Positions 23,772 to 35,135 of a stretch of 64,000 nt of DNA are shown one piece after another (within the stretch, counting starts at the first letter, position 1; every line of letters starts with the position of its first letter). The DNA comes from Iris pallida (taxonomy: Eukaryota; Streptophyta; Magnoliopsida; Asparagales; Iridaceae). Position numbers and translations under genes: made by a program. The stretch lies in assembly GCA_029216955.1 (NCBI GenBank), contig JANAVB010015600.1:34414569-34478568 (forward strand). Direction: 5' to 3'. The notes beneath the pieces were generated by a model. It saw only the letters and a list, made by a program, of their open reading frames with translations, did not search any database and was not told where the DNA came from.

Positions 23772-23789
23772 AAGCGACTCTGCTGGGGA
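23772..23789 (+). promoter_or_regulatory. primer-binding site of element A
   Basis: AAGCGACTCTGCTGGGGA, three bases after the LTR end, closely resembles TGGCGACTCTGCTGGGGA. That site is attributed to tRNA-Arg priming in Ogre-type elements. The first two bases and one later base differ. Confidence 0.7.
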
Positions 23790-23896
23790 CGACTTTCTTC
23801 TCCGACGAAAAGGTGACAACTCAATGTGACACTGCGTCGATCGGCAAAACGTAGAAGACTCTTGTTGTTCAAGTCAACCAGACAACCTACGAGAAT

Positions 23897-24955
23897 ATGA
23901 TCAGCACCAAGAGCAACAAGCGTACAACGGCTATCGCTAAGAACAGGACTGTGTGGGCTCCTAAATCTCCCAAGGTCACTGTTGCCCATGTGCAACCTGA
24001 GTGTTCAGTGGTCAAGACACAATCTGTCTCGACGGCTCAGGCACAACTTGCTTCTGTTGCCCATGCGCAACCTATTCATCCTGCTGCCCACGCGCAGTCT
24101 ACTACTCTCTTTGCTGCCAATGCACAGCCTGTTCAAGCCATTGTTGAGGTACAGTCTACCCATGTTGCTGCCAAGGCACCATCAGTAGTCCGTAGGACTA
24201 TGGCACAACCCAAGCAATCAGCACCTCAGGTGCAGTCTGCTACTCTGGCGCAACTTAAGGGAATTAGTCTTTTGGCTATTCTCTCTTCTAATTCTCAAAT
24301 TCTGAACTTGGAGAATCAATGTTCTAGTGCCGACACTAGACAGAACAAAGGGAAGAGTCCTTTGACACTTCCTCAATTGGTACAATCTGTGCCTAAAATG
24401 GTCTCAAAACAGAACAAAGAAAAACGCTTCTTAGTTGACCCTCTACAAAATAAAAGAAAGCACCCTTTGGTCTTTTCTCAAACTTTCCTAGTCTATGACT
24501 CAGAGGAAGATATATCAGATTCTATTCCTTTAAACAGAGGTCTTCGGATCTCTGATATTGGAAAAAATACTGACCAAAGAGGTATCTTACCTACCCCTAT
24601 GGGGTTTGGTCAAAACCTTCCCACCTTGCAAATTTCAAGATCCAAGCAAGAAAAATTGAAGGTATCACGAATAGAGACACCTAGAGCAGAATTTTTAGAT
24701 TTACGCGCTTATCTCAATAGGCGTCAACCAGTATCAACTTTGATAAAATATAAGAACCCTATGCTAAAGGCCAATCTGTACCAAAAGCCAAAGTTTGAAA
24801 AGAAAGACACAACCACCTATGCTAATGAGTTGAGTACATCTTTGTACACTCAGGGAACTAAATATCTGAAGAATAGGAGGCATGTTACTAACATCATTAA
24901 GGAATATGTTCCTCCGACTTCTTCTCGTCCTATAGTTGTAACTGATCTGCGGTAA
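23897..24955 (+). CDS. element A: long N-terminal Gag or ORF1-like protein
   Basis: A 352-codon open frame starting at ATG 23897, 108 bases after the PBS. Residues 30-110 form imperfect repeats of the type HAQP and AQS separated by Ala/Val-rich spacers. The rest is basic and low in recognisable structure, with a conserved-looking end (NELSTSLYTQGTKYLKN, NIIKEYVPP). Tat/Ogre elements often carry an extra or extended coding region before the capsid domain, and this position fits. After TAA 24953-24955 the reading is degenerate up to 25291. The same frame returns at 25292, so it may be the leader of one long Gag. Function unknown. Its repeat DNA reuses the GCGCAAC-like words of the LTR. Confidence 0.6.
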   Translation: MISTKSNKRTTAIAKNRTVWAPKSPKVTVAHVQPECSVVKTQSVSTAQAQLASVAHAQPIHPAAHAQSTTLFAANAQPVQAIVEVQSTHVAAKAPSVVRRTMAQPKQSAPQVQSATLAQLKGISLLAILSSNSQILNLENQCSSADTRQNKGKSPLTLPQLVQSVPKMVSKQNKEKRFLVDPLQNKRKHPLVFSQTFLVYDSEEDISDSIPLNRGLRISDIGKNTDQRGILPTPMGFGQNLPTLQISRSKQEKLKVSRIETPRAEFLDLRAYLNRRQPVSTLIKYKNPMLKANLYQKPKFEKKDTTTYANELSTSLYTQGTKYLKNRRHVTNIIKEYVPPTSSRPIVVTDLR

Positions 24956-25291
24956 CATCTTACACAAAGACGGAAGATTACAGGAAAGTCTCCTTCACCA
25001 CCAAATCACGCTTCAGATCGCCACTGTCTTTATAAAGTCATCATCAACTGTTATTGCCAATCGGCTCGACGATCTGTCTTCGATCGTCTGAACTATGCTT
25101 CAACTCCTGAACATATAATAGAAGACGAAGATGAACTATTATATGCTTCTGTCAACATGACTTCTCAAGACACTGTGGGTGGGAAACGTCCAAGACGTAA
25201 TGCATCCCATAATCCTAGTCAGCAATACTTAGATCGGATCCATGCATCCAGTGAAGGTGTCTTTCAATAAACTAGATCGAAAAATCGATAT

Positions 25292-26134
25292 TTGAACCAA
25301 GGTGTCTTTAATCAAGAAGATCTCCCCATTGCCCATGTAGGAGAGGACTCTTTCTCAGAGTTTGACGTAGATAGTGAAAGTTCTGAACAAACTATCTCAT
25401 CAATAGCTGTAAGAGAAGTGACGGCATATACCATTACGAAATATCAAGATGCCTCTACTTCAACCAGTCAAGAGCAACAAATTGTTGCATTAGAGGACAA
25501 ATTGAAGACCATGGCAGAAATGGTTGCAAGTATGCACACCATAATTGTGGCTCAATATACAGTGCCCCCGATTGTAAACCCTGCAACAAATCCTGAGTTT
25601 ATAGCATCTTTTGTACCTGTTAGTCTGGGGGTACCAACTACTCAGGTTGCTTCTGTGCCAATTCAAGCTGATCCCAGTCAGTCTGGTGCTGGGGGTGGTA
25701 ATTACCACGCTGTTCCTCCTCCTAACACTTTTAACCAGCCTACCAATTCCCAAACATCAGGGGATGCTAATGAGGCTATGAAACTCTTACGCACTCAGTT
25801 TGAGGCCTTCAAGCAGAAGGATGGCCTACAAAGACTGGGCATAAAGCAACCATATCCTTCAGAGTGGAAGGAAGTTCCATTTCCTCCTAAGTACAAGCTT
25901 CCAACCATTATGCTGTTTGATGGCAGTACTTCTCCAAGTCAGTACATCAATCATTTTGAGGTGATGACTGATCAATTACAGCCAAATGATGCTCTCTTTA
26001 CCAGAGTGTTTATCGATTGTTTAGCCAGCGCAGCCAATGACTGGTATCGTAGCCTGCCTGATGGCTGCATCACTTCTTTTGCTATTTCAAACAAATGTTC
26101 TTGGAACGATTTTATGAAGGAGTCAACGACATGA
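25292..26134 (+). pseudogene. gag: element A: gag, capsid region
   Basis: Codes for a predicted coiled coil (VALEDKLKTMAEMVASMH) and then the Tat-type capsid: FPPKYKLPTIMLFDGSTSPS, YINHFEVMTDQL, FIDCLASAANDWYRSLPDG and SWNDFMKE-like (here CSWNDFMKESTT). Presumed to form the particle. The frame is in phase with the leader ORF at 23897-24955, with stops between. After 26134 a frameshift leads into 26135-26220, where RQHNxSVESFIERFCREA-like coding persists. Confidence 0.85.
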
Positions 26135-26220
26135 CGATGTCTGCCCTCATTAAGATTAAACAGAGGCACAATTAATCCGTAGAGAGTTTCATTGAAAGAT
26201 TCTGCCGAGAGGCACTCAAA

Positions 26221-26834
26221 ATGCCTTTAGGAACTCCATCTGCTGTAACAATAGACACTTACAAATTAAACTTGTTACCTATTATCAGTATGTGGACAGG
26301 ATCTACACAATTCCAGGATTGGCCTTCTTTCATTATCAATGCCAAAGCAGCCAAGGTCAGTGCCGAAAAGTTCAAGCAGTTAGGAGTCCAAATGACTCAT
26401 CCTAACCAGATAAATATTTTACTCCCGGGGGTAGTAATCGCCAGAATAACCGCAAAAGTAAAGAAACACTGGCCATCAATCTCAAAGGCAAGGAGTCTTT
26501 GGCTGTCAATGTTACTCAGACAACATCCACTCCATCAGCACCACCGCAGAAGACAACTCGTCCAAAAAAAGAGTATTCTTTTGATGAAGATGATACTTTA
26601 AGCATCTTCGATTGCTTGATCAAAAGCAATAAGCTTCAGCTTCCAGAGATAAAACGGCCAGAAGAAGTGGGTAAAACTGATCACCCTAAATACTGTGTTT
26701 ATCACAGATTTATAGGGCATCCAACCATAGCATGTTATGTGCTCAAGGGTAAAATCCAGGAGTTGGTCAACTCTGGAGCAATTACTCTGCAACAGGATAA
26801 GGAAACGGTGATTGCTAATGTGGTTTCTCTATAA
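26221..26834 (+). pseudogene. gag: element A: gag C-terminal region with zinc finger
   Basis: Two overlapping frames (26221-26601, 26499-26834) show that indels have split the gene. The second contains YCVYHRFIGHPTIACYVLK, the CHHC-like finger of Tat-lineage Gag proteins, followed by GKIQELVNSGAITL. Linker sequence before protease continues in another frame at 26904-27149. Confidence 0.8.
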
Positions 26835-27221
26835 TTCGGTAATTTTTCACCATAACTTGTACAAGATGGCGTTGTCCCTATTCCAAGAACTGCTCTTGAG
26901 ATCGTGAATCTTCCACCTCCTCAAAATGAAGGTCTTGTTCTGTTGTCAACTGACAGAGAAGAGATTATGTGGATTCATCCAGATCTGGTAGCAGATTTTG
27001 AAACACCTTCCTCTTCTAAGCAGAAAAAGCACTCCAAATCTAAATCTAAAAGCTGCAACATGGTATCCTTTGAACCAGTAGCAGAAGAAGAAATTCTAAT
27101 GGGCACTAGATCAAGGAAACCCTATCTTCGGGAGTATTCCAAAAATTAAGAGAACCCTGCTCCGTCTCCTGATGTTCCTCCTTCATCATCTTCTCCTGCT
27201 GGGAATACACCATCCACATCC

Positions 27222-28393
27222 TTGCCGGTGGTCAAACCATCTCCTCCTAAACCAACATCTACAGACAAGGGGAAGCAACCTGTTCGCTTTGACAAAGCAC
27301 TAAAGAAGTCCTCATCTCTTGGACTTGAAAAGCCTTACAATTTTGACATATTGGCTCAATTGGCCAATACTCCAGCAAGATTGTCAATCTTTGAACTCTT
27401 ACGTCTCTCAAAAGAGACTCGAGAGACGTTAAGTGAAGCCTTGATGCAGGCTGACGCTTGTCTTACTCTTCTCAAGAAACCTGAAAAGGAGCCAGTCAGC
27501 TGTGCACATTATCATAGTGTATTTGAATTAATGCCCAATATTACTTTTACACAAGATGGCATGTTGTTAGAAGACAATCGTTATGATCGTCCTCTCTATT
27601 TTACGGGGTATGTAGATACTATGAAAGTCGATCGTATTTTGATTGACCCCGGGTCTGCACTTAGCATTATACAGAAGTCTTTACTGGATGCTTTGAAGAA
27701 CACAGTGCATAACCTTTCTACAACTATCACTACCATCCTGGGTTTAATCAAGGAAGAAGTGAACCTTTGGGGAAGATATGCCTAAAACTTCAAATTGGCA
27801 ATCTTCGTACAAAGGTAACTTTCTATGTTATTGACAATCATGGCTCATACAACGCTTTGTTGGGAAGGCCATTCCTTCATGAACACAATATTATACCCTC
27901 TACGCTCCACCAATGTTTCAAATATGTGGATGGTAATGGAGAAGTCCAAAAAGAGGTTGCAGATCTGAATCCTTTCAAAGGAGTTGAAGCATATTGTAAC
28001 GATTCTCGTATGTACAAGGAGGAATTCATGAAGGTGGTACTAGCAATGGACACAGATGAAGAACAAAAGAGTGTGCTAAATGATACTCTGGGGATTTCCG
28101 TCAAAGGACGTACCTCATGTCCTCAGTCTTCCAAACCACTGACTATCTATCTTCCTTTCCATGAGAAGCGGCCTAAGGGTGATAGTCAAGAACAAAGGGA
28201 GCTCACCTCTTCTGAGCCGCTTGTAATCGATCTTCGTCGTAAGAAGCTCCCTTCTCCTTCTCGTTCTTCTTCTCCCCCTCTTGTCATCAATCTGACTAAG
28301 CCTGCTAAGGCTAAAGTCCCTGTTGTACTTGATGGTGTAAAAATCAATAAAGCATCTCTTTTGCAGTATACTGATGTCTTTTACTATACTTAG
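27222..28393 (+). pseudogene. pol: element A: protease region
   Basis: Two overlapping frames (27222-27785 and 27767-28393) cover the aspartic protease. The active-site strand reads VDRILIDPGSALSII, with DPGS in place of DTGA, as commonly seen in Tat-type elements. YNALLGRPFLHEHNIIPSTL is the conserved second half. A frameshift lies between them near 27770. The linker to RT follows, ends at TAG 28391-28393, and continues in frame to 28503, where element C interrupts. Confidence 0.85.
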
Positions 28394-29204
28394 TATTATT
28401 TGGATATGCTAGATAACTTTAAACCACTTACAATAGAAGTCGTATTATATCTGCGAAATGTGGTATCACTGGATTCAATACAAGAGTCATACTTCTTAGT
28501 ACCTGTAATGCCCCAGAACCAGAATACTGGAGAGTGGGGGCGTACATAGCCAGCTACGTATATGGAAGTACAACCCACCTCGCTATACGGTCACGGCTGT
28601 CTAGATACATGAGGGTATAACTACAAGCCATCAGTCTCCTATGGTCATAAACAAGCCTATTGTCTTAATCTCAAGCAAGAAATAACAGTTACAAGATGTC
28701 AGAGCACCAAATAAACAATAGTAAGGCGTCCCATATATTACATATTCGGATGATCATGAAGCTAGTCATACAAAATGTCAAGACTAGCAAGAGTTCTGGT
28801 CATACATGATCAATCCTAGGATTTGTCAATCATGTTACAGCCCGTAGGCAGACAGTAAATAAAGGTACAATACGAGCTAACACGTGCTCGTCGGCTAAAC
28901 GCCTCAAAAAAATAATTTTTACAATAAAGTGGGAGGACAAAAAGAAACCCACTCGTTGCCAGGGTTACGCCTGGTGGTCACTATCTGGCTGGAAGACAGG
29001 TGGATCATCTGGTGCTGCTCCGATATCTGGCCACACAAAACCAGCTAGGTCAAACCCCAGAAAGAGCAAGTGCCACAAAGGAGGCTTCCTTAGGAACTAA
29101 AACCAGCATATCACAATAGAATATTAAAGGTAATAAATAAAGAGCTGATAATAATAGAGATAACAACAGTAAACTGAGTACGAGAAAACCATTCAAGTAG
29201 CCAG

Positions 29205-29600
29205 GTCACAACCCTTAAACCAAATAAGGACCGGGGTTGCAGCCCTTCACCTGAATAGAAACCCGTCTCAAATACTATTGGTACAGTAAAGACAATAACC
29301 AAGAGAGGACACAGAACCGCTCCGGGAGCCAGGTTACAACCCTTAAACCAAATAAGGACGGGGTTGTAACCCTTCGCCTGAACAGAACTGGACCCCCGAT
29401 CTTTATCGCTAAGGCCAGTATAAATGATCACGGTATTAAGGTAAGGTAAAACATGACGAACATGGCATGGAGTTGCAATAAGACAATAAATGAAGAGAGG
29501 ACATAGAACTGCTCCGGGCGCCAGGTTACAACCCTTAAACCAAACAAGGACCGGGGTTGTAACCCTTCGCCTGAACAGAACTGGACCCCCGATCGTTATT
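29205..29600. repeat. three hairpin-forming direct repeats in the C LTR
   Basis: GGTTACAACCC and its exact inverse GGGTTGTAACC, about 18-19 bases apart, occur at 29332-29371 and 29524-29564. A decayed copy lies near 29208-29245. The same three lie in the other LTR at about 37170, 37300 and 37490. The surrounding 60-70 bases are also repeated. A long open frame on the minus strand (29680-29111) is a by-product of these repeats. Confidence 0.8.
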
Positions 29601-30540
29601 GTTAAGGCAAGCATCAATAAGCATGTCATGTCATAATCTTGTACAGGATCATGATAAGTCGAAGCTGGGCTAGACTTCATTCAATCAATCACGGCCAAGA
29701 AAAGAGTACGGCTTGATACTTTAACTAAGTAGGGTTATCACAGACCTAGTTACTAGCAAATGCAATGAGATTATCCCAACAGCCACAAGCCCTGTAGACC
29801 ATCCGGTTATCCAGGTTGAATGTCTGTTTATGAAGAATGCAACACGTGACTGTGTGCTGGAAATGTGCCTTACTCGTTGGTAGGCTACAAGTCCACTTAA
29901 TGCGCCCAGATAACGGGATTGCCTGTAGCTGGGAATCTCTTCATGTCTACTGAATTATTCTAGTTTATTAGCCTTAGTCAATTACTGTAGGTATTCCTGA
30001 CCGTGGTACTCAGGGATCCCTATCCTAGACATGATGCAAGACAGTACTGGTTTATTTGTACAAACGCAATCGCCTACGGTGTCCAGGTCATTCAATTCTG
30101 TCATGACATGCTAGCCGTCGCAACAGCATTCGAGATATATATCATGTCAAATTCACTGTCAAGAGTGCGCCACGATGGGCCACCATCATGTCATGTTATT
30201 TGCCAAAAGTGTACCACAACTGGTCACCATTATGTCATGGAACATATTTAAAATTTACATTTAACCTGGTATAAGGGTATAGGCAATAACTAAATATAAA
30301 CATGGTACAAGAGTTGTGGAGGAATCATGCGGCTCAGGGGAGATGGGGCATAACATCCACATACGAACCCAAAATGAGGTGCTCTAGAGATATTCGAAAA
30401 GGCAAGACAAAGATCTAAAACTTTCATGTGTTAAGTTTTTCGAAATTCTGGCTAAAAAATAGCTAAACTAGGCAAAAATACTCATTCTGTGCACTTTTTA
30501 TGCCAAAAATTCAATTCTGCGTAAAATACGCAAAAGGGGA

Positions 30541-30862
30541 AGATTCCAGCATAAAATTTCACATTCTGGGTACCATCCAGCGTAAAATACGCAAATTCAG
30601 GGTTTCCTGCGTAAAATTTTACATTCTGGATGCTATCCAGCGTAAAATACGCAATTTCAGGATTCCCTGCGTAAAATCTTACATTCTGGATGCTATCATC
30701 ATAAAATACGCAATTTCAGGATTCCCTGCGTAAAATCTTACATTCTGGATGCTATCAGCATAAAATACGCAATTTCAGGGTTTCCTGCGTAAAATCTTAC
30801 ATTCTGGATGCTATCCAGCATAAAATACGCAATTTCAGGGTTCCCTGCGTAAAATTTTACTC
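30541..30862. repeat. 60-bp tandem repeat, five units, 3' LTR of element C
   Basis: Units of 59-60 bp contain CAGCGTAAAATACGC (with the palindrome GCGTA-AAA-TACGC), TTTCAGGGTTCCCTGCG and TTACATTCTGGATGCTATC. About three units are in the other LTR copy (50106-50316). Confidence 0.92.
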
Positions 30863-31440
30863 AGCCGACATAAAAAATTCAGAAAACTTGTTTTGGCCAT
30901 AAAAACTTCATTTTAACTCGAAATGAGGTGAATCAAAAACCAAATCCATACGAAATTTCGTGCTCTTGCTCATGGAAGTATTAGTTTTCGAAAATAACAA
31001 GTTTTAGTAGATCAAACCCAAGAAAACTCCATGAACTCGTAAAATCCTAAGGTTATAATGTAGATCTAGAAAAATCTATCCATAAAAATCAAAAACTCCA
31101 AGTTCTAAAGAGGCTTATAATTATGTAAAGAAGAAAATGGAACAATAAAACTTGAGATCCATCATCAAGCAAGTTGCACTTGCCTAGGGCTCTTGGGCGT
31201 AGGTGGAAAGTAATGGTGAGGAAGAAGAAGAGTGAATGAGGAGAGAGAAAGAGTGTTGGATTAATAAATAGAGATGGTGGTGGTAGGTAAGGGTTCTCCC
31301 CTTGGTTCATGATGAACCAATAAGAAACCCAAGCCGAACCAAGCCAACCCAAACAAGCCGAACCAAGCCAGGAGACATGCAATATGAGTCAGATACATAC
31401 ACGTATCCCAAAATACGTAATACGAACTATGGTCATCACA

Positions 31441-31478
31441 ACTCTACCCATCTTAAAAGAATTCCGTCCTCGGGATTT
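31441..31478 (-). promoter_or_regulatory. polypurine tract and conserved box of element C
   Basis: On the minus strand ATCCCGAGGACGGAAT is followed by TCTTTTAAGATGGGTAGAGT, directly before the LTR start. It is a diverged version of the box found in elements B and E. Confidence 0.75.
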
Positions 31479-31606
31479 AATCAAGAGGCTAGAGATACAA
31501 GGACAAGCTATACTAATCACAGGCAAGCTATACTAGTCTAGCAATCAAACAATTATTCATGCAAGCAAGGAATCGAATGCATGAGGCATAAGAAAGATAT
31601 TATACC

Positions 31607-32413
31607 TTACGAGTCAAACAGGTCGGGATATCGCGATCGGATATCATCCTCACGCTCCTACGTTGACTCACCCAAAGAGTGATGACCTCAAGCAACTCGG
31701 ACTAACTTGATAGTCTTGTTCTTGAGTATCTTCTCTCTCCGGTCCAATATGGACACGAGCCTTTCCTCATACGAAAGGTTGGTACCAACAACCAATTTCG
31801 AATGATCTAGGATATGGTTCGGGTCCGGAATATATCGTCGTAGTTGTGATACATAGAATACGTCATGCACCTCACTCAGAGACGGCGGAAGAGCGAGACG
31901 ATATGACACATCTTCTACTCGCTCCAGGATATAGAACGGCCCTATATACCTAGGACTAAGCTTTCCCCGTACGCCGAAATGAATGACGCCACGGTTAGGC
32001 GAGATCCTAAGGAATACATGGTCGCCGACAAAAAATTCAAGGGGACGCCGATGAGAATCGGCCCAATGGCGTTGGCGATCTTGTGCAACGCGAAGATGAT
32101 CTCTAACTCTCCTGACCACCTCGACTGTCTGAGTGATCAACTCGGGACCAAGTATCTGTCTTTCTCCAACATCATCCCATGCTAGTGGGGATCTGTACTT
32201 CCTACCATACAGTGCCTCGAACGGTGCCATCTGGATACTAGCTTTGAAACTGTTGTTGTACGAGAACTCCACCAGGTGCAGGTGATCTTTCCACGAACCG
32301 TCGAAGTCGAGCGTACAAGATCTCAACATATCCTTAAGAGTCTGGATCGTGCGTTCCGACTGACCATCTGTCTGCGGGTGATAAGCTGAGCTGAACTGGA
32401 GGTGAGTTCCCAA
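31607..32413 (-). pseudogene. pol: pol of element C: integrase second half and chromodomain-like tail
   Basis: Reads HPQTDGQSERTIQTLKDML with the catalytic glutamate, then [61 protein letters not shown] and ILDRREKILKNKTIKLVRVA. The frame stops at 31690. Two tryptophan codons of the tail have become TGA (31688-31690) and TAG, after which EREDDIRSRYPDLFDS and the original TAA at 31607-31609 are still readable. Confidence 0.9.
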
Positions 32414-32426
32414 ACTCTCTTGCAGA

Positions 32427-33245
32427 CTACGTCAAAAGTGCGACGTGAATCTTGAATCTCTGTCCGAGGTGATACTGACTGGTATACCGTAAAGTCGGAC
32501 GATCTGCCTGAGGTACATCTCTGCTAGCTGAGCCATCGTCTGCTAGCTGAGCCATCGACTGACCAACTCTGAATGGGAGAAAGTAAGCCACCTTCGTGAG
32601 CCGATCAACTATAACCCAAATAGCATCTCTACCGGCCGGGGACCTAGGTAATCTAGTCACGAAATCCATGGTTATATGCTCCCACTTCCATTCTAGAATT
32701 GGCAAGGGCTGAAGAAGTCCAGCTGGCTTCTGATGTTCAGCCTTGACTTGTTGGCAAACTAAATACCGAGAGACAAACCGAGCTATCTCCCTCTTCATGC
32801 CATTCCACCAAAAGTGCTGACGGATATCTCGGTACATCTTCGTGCCACCGGGATGAATCGAATACTGAGAACTGTGAGCTTCGGTCATGACTTCCTGTTT
32901 GATATCTCTACTAGAAACACAAAGACGCTTACCATGTCGAAGTGTACCGTCTTTATGAATGCATAATTTTGGTCTTCGCCCTGTTACACATTTTGTCCTA
33001 AGCCGCTGAAGCTTAGAATCTGATGACTGAGCTATCTTGATTCTCTCAACTATACTGGACTGAACTTGCATGCTGGCCATCAATGCCACACTGGTAGGAA
33101 GGATAACTTCTATACCTATCATCTGAAGATCTGCTAACAATTCTGGTTGTGCTGTCAGAAAATAGACTTCGGCTCTCCTGCTCAATGCATCTGCAACAAC
33201 ATTGGATTTCCCAGGATGATACTGCAGGTTGACATCATAATCCAC
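32427..33245 (-). pseudogene. pol: pol of element C: integrase first half
   Basis: Contains the RNase H end and YHPGKSNVVADALSRR, then the HHCC region (HSSQYSIHPGGTKMY to CQQVKAE) and the first catalytic aspartate (TMDFVTRLPRSP). A 19-bp direct duplication at 32520-32557 (each copy TCTGCTAGCTGAGCCATCG on the plus strand) shifts the frame. The second aspartate region is therefore read out of frame up to the stop at 32427. Confidence 0.9.
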
Positions 33246-34370
33246 AAGCAGCTCTAGCCATCTTCTCTAACGCATGTTAAGATACTTCTGAGTGAACACA
33301 TACTTCAGGGTCTTGTGGTCGGTGAAAATCTCCACCCTACCTTCATACAAGTAGTGTCTCCAAAGCTTTAGTGCAAATACCACGGCTGCCAGCTCCAAGT
33401 CGTAGGTTGGGTAATTCCTCTCATGATTACGAAGTTGTCATGACGCATAAGCTATTACCTTTCCATGTTGCATCAAAACACATCCTAAACCTCGGCCTGA
33501 AGCATCACAATACACTGAGAATCCTCCGGTCCCATTTAGAAGTGTGACAATGGATGCCATCATCAAGCCTCGCTTCAACTTCTCAAAAGAATCCTGATAT
33601 TCTGTTGTCCAAGCAAACTGCACATCCTTGCGGGTCAACTGTGTCAACAGCGCTGAAATTCGGGCAAAGTTTAAAATAAATCGCCGATAGTAGCCGGCCA
33701 ATCCAAGAAAACTGCGAACTTCTGCAACTGTGCTAGGCACTGGCCACGTTTCAATAGCCACGATCTTCTGGGGATCCACTTCTACTCCTCCTCTGGTGAT
33801 GATATGACCCAAGTATGAAATACGATCAAGCCAGAACTCGCATTTAGTGAACTTGGCATACAACTGGTACTCTCGAAAAATCTGGAGGACAATTCTGAGA
33901 TGCTGCTCATGCTTCACTTCACTCTTGCTATAGACCAGGATGTCGTCTATGAACACAATCATGAACTGATCCAAATAAGGTATGAAGATGCGATTCATGA
34001 GGTCCATGAATACAGCTGGCACATTGGTTGCTCCAAATGGCATCACAAGAAACTCCCAATGCCCATATCTAGATCTGAATGCCGTCTTCAGGATGACCTG
34101 CTCTCTGACTCTGATCTGGTGGTACCCTGACCGCAAATCTATCTTCGAAAATACTGCTGCTCCTCTGAGTTGATCAAACGAGTCATCTATTCTTGGGAGA
34201 GGATATCTGTTCTTGATTGTCAATGAGTTCAAGGTACGATAGTCAACACATAATCTGGACGTACCATCCATCTTTTTCACAAGAAGAATCGGGGCTCCCC
34301 AAGGCGATCCACTAGCACGAATGAATCCCTTGGTCCTGAGTTCTTCAATCATTTTATACAATATCTCCAA
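33246..34370 (-). pseudogene. pol: pol of element C: reverse transcriptase and RNase H
   Basis: RT motifs on the minus strand: [68 protein letters not shown] and the catalytic FIDDILVYS. RNase H follows with [15 protein letters not shown]. The frame stops at 33438 (an arginine codon to TGA). The rest of RNase H ([27 protein letters not shown]) is readable down to a TAG replacing glutamine near 33270. Confidence 0.92.
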
Positions 34371-34658
34371 TTATGACGGCACCATCCTATAGACTCTCTC
34401 TGACACAAGTGCGGTCCCGGGGATCAAGTCTATGGTGAACTCAATCTCTCGCTCTGGCGGCATTCCTGGAAGCTTTTCTGGAAAAACATCTGAAAACTCG
34501 TCGACGATCCGGGATAACTACACTGCTGCTACTGCCATCCGCAATACGGGAGGAGAAGGTTCAACTTCGCCTCGGGAAAAGAAAAACTTTGGCTCGCCTG
34601 GGATGCTAAAAACAACCCTGCCAATATGGCAATCTATCCTGGCATACTGATCCCTCAT

Positions 34659-34979
34659 TCAATCCATCCCTAAGACCACATCATAATCGGCCATCAAAAA
34701 TTCTATCAACCTAGCGGGAAACTCTCTACCGCTAACTACGACCCGACACGAGGAAAACACTCTATCTACTCCTACAAGACCATTACCAGTAAATATATTG
34801 AGCCTTACTGATAATGACTCGGGCTCCAGTCCTATCCGTGTCGCGAATCGTGCAGACATAAATGAATGCGAGACACCAGAATCAAATAATACTGAAGCTG
34901 GAAAGGTGTTGACGAGAACAGTACCTGCCACTACCTCACCGAGTGCTATTCTTTCCTCTCCCATGGTCAAGGCCAGCAC
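34659..34979 (-). pseudogene. pol: pol of element C: aspartic protease
   Basis: The active site reads VLFDSGVSHSFMSARFA, with DSG in place of DTG, and ADYDVVLGMD marks the second conserved block. The frame is followed by a stop at 34659 where tryptophan is expected. The linker toward RT is degenerate. Confidence 0.88.
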
Positions 34980-35135
34980 TTGACCATACCTTCTGGGTGC
35001 GGGTCCCCTCTGCTAAAAATTTCTCTGCCTGCTCTGGATCAGGGCTTGGGCTTGGGCTTGGGCATACCACTGCGGTCTCTGCTGCTGGAATGCCTGGGCC
35101 TGCGTCGACAATGGCCTTGGAAACGGGTACTGCAG

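Larger units (their letters stand above)
28504..31440 (-). repeat. 3' LTR of element C
   Basis: Matches 36475-38420 plus 50068-50892. It differs mainly in the copy number of a 60-bp repeat (five here, about three in the other copy). Three GGTTACAACCC hairpins lie at 29205-29600. A C/T-rich stretch after CTATTTATTAA (minus strand, near 31265) is the probable start region of transcription. On the minus strand a short acidic frame (FVWPDIGAAP, ending TAA... at the GCGTAAC near 28965) recalls the LTR-borne acidic exons of the other families. Confidence 0.9.

Noticed and set aside
29111..29680. 189-codon minus-strand frame with repeated GYNP..WFKGCNLAPGA phrases
   Set aside because: The protein repeats simply mirror DNA hairpin repeats of the C LTR. 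The other LTR copy breaks the frame.
30541..30862. Regular 60-bp repeats that look at first like a CRISPR array
   Set aside because: Units are near-identical over their whole length with no unique spacers, and the host is a plant. This is an LTR tandem repeat.
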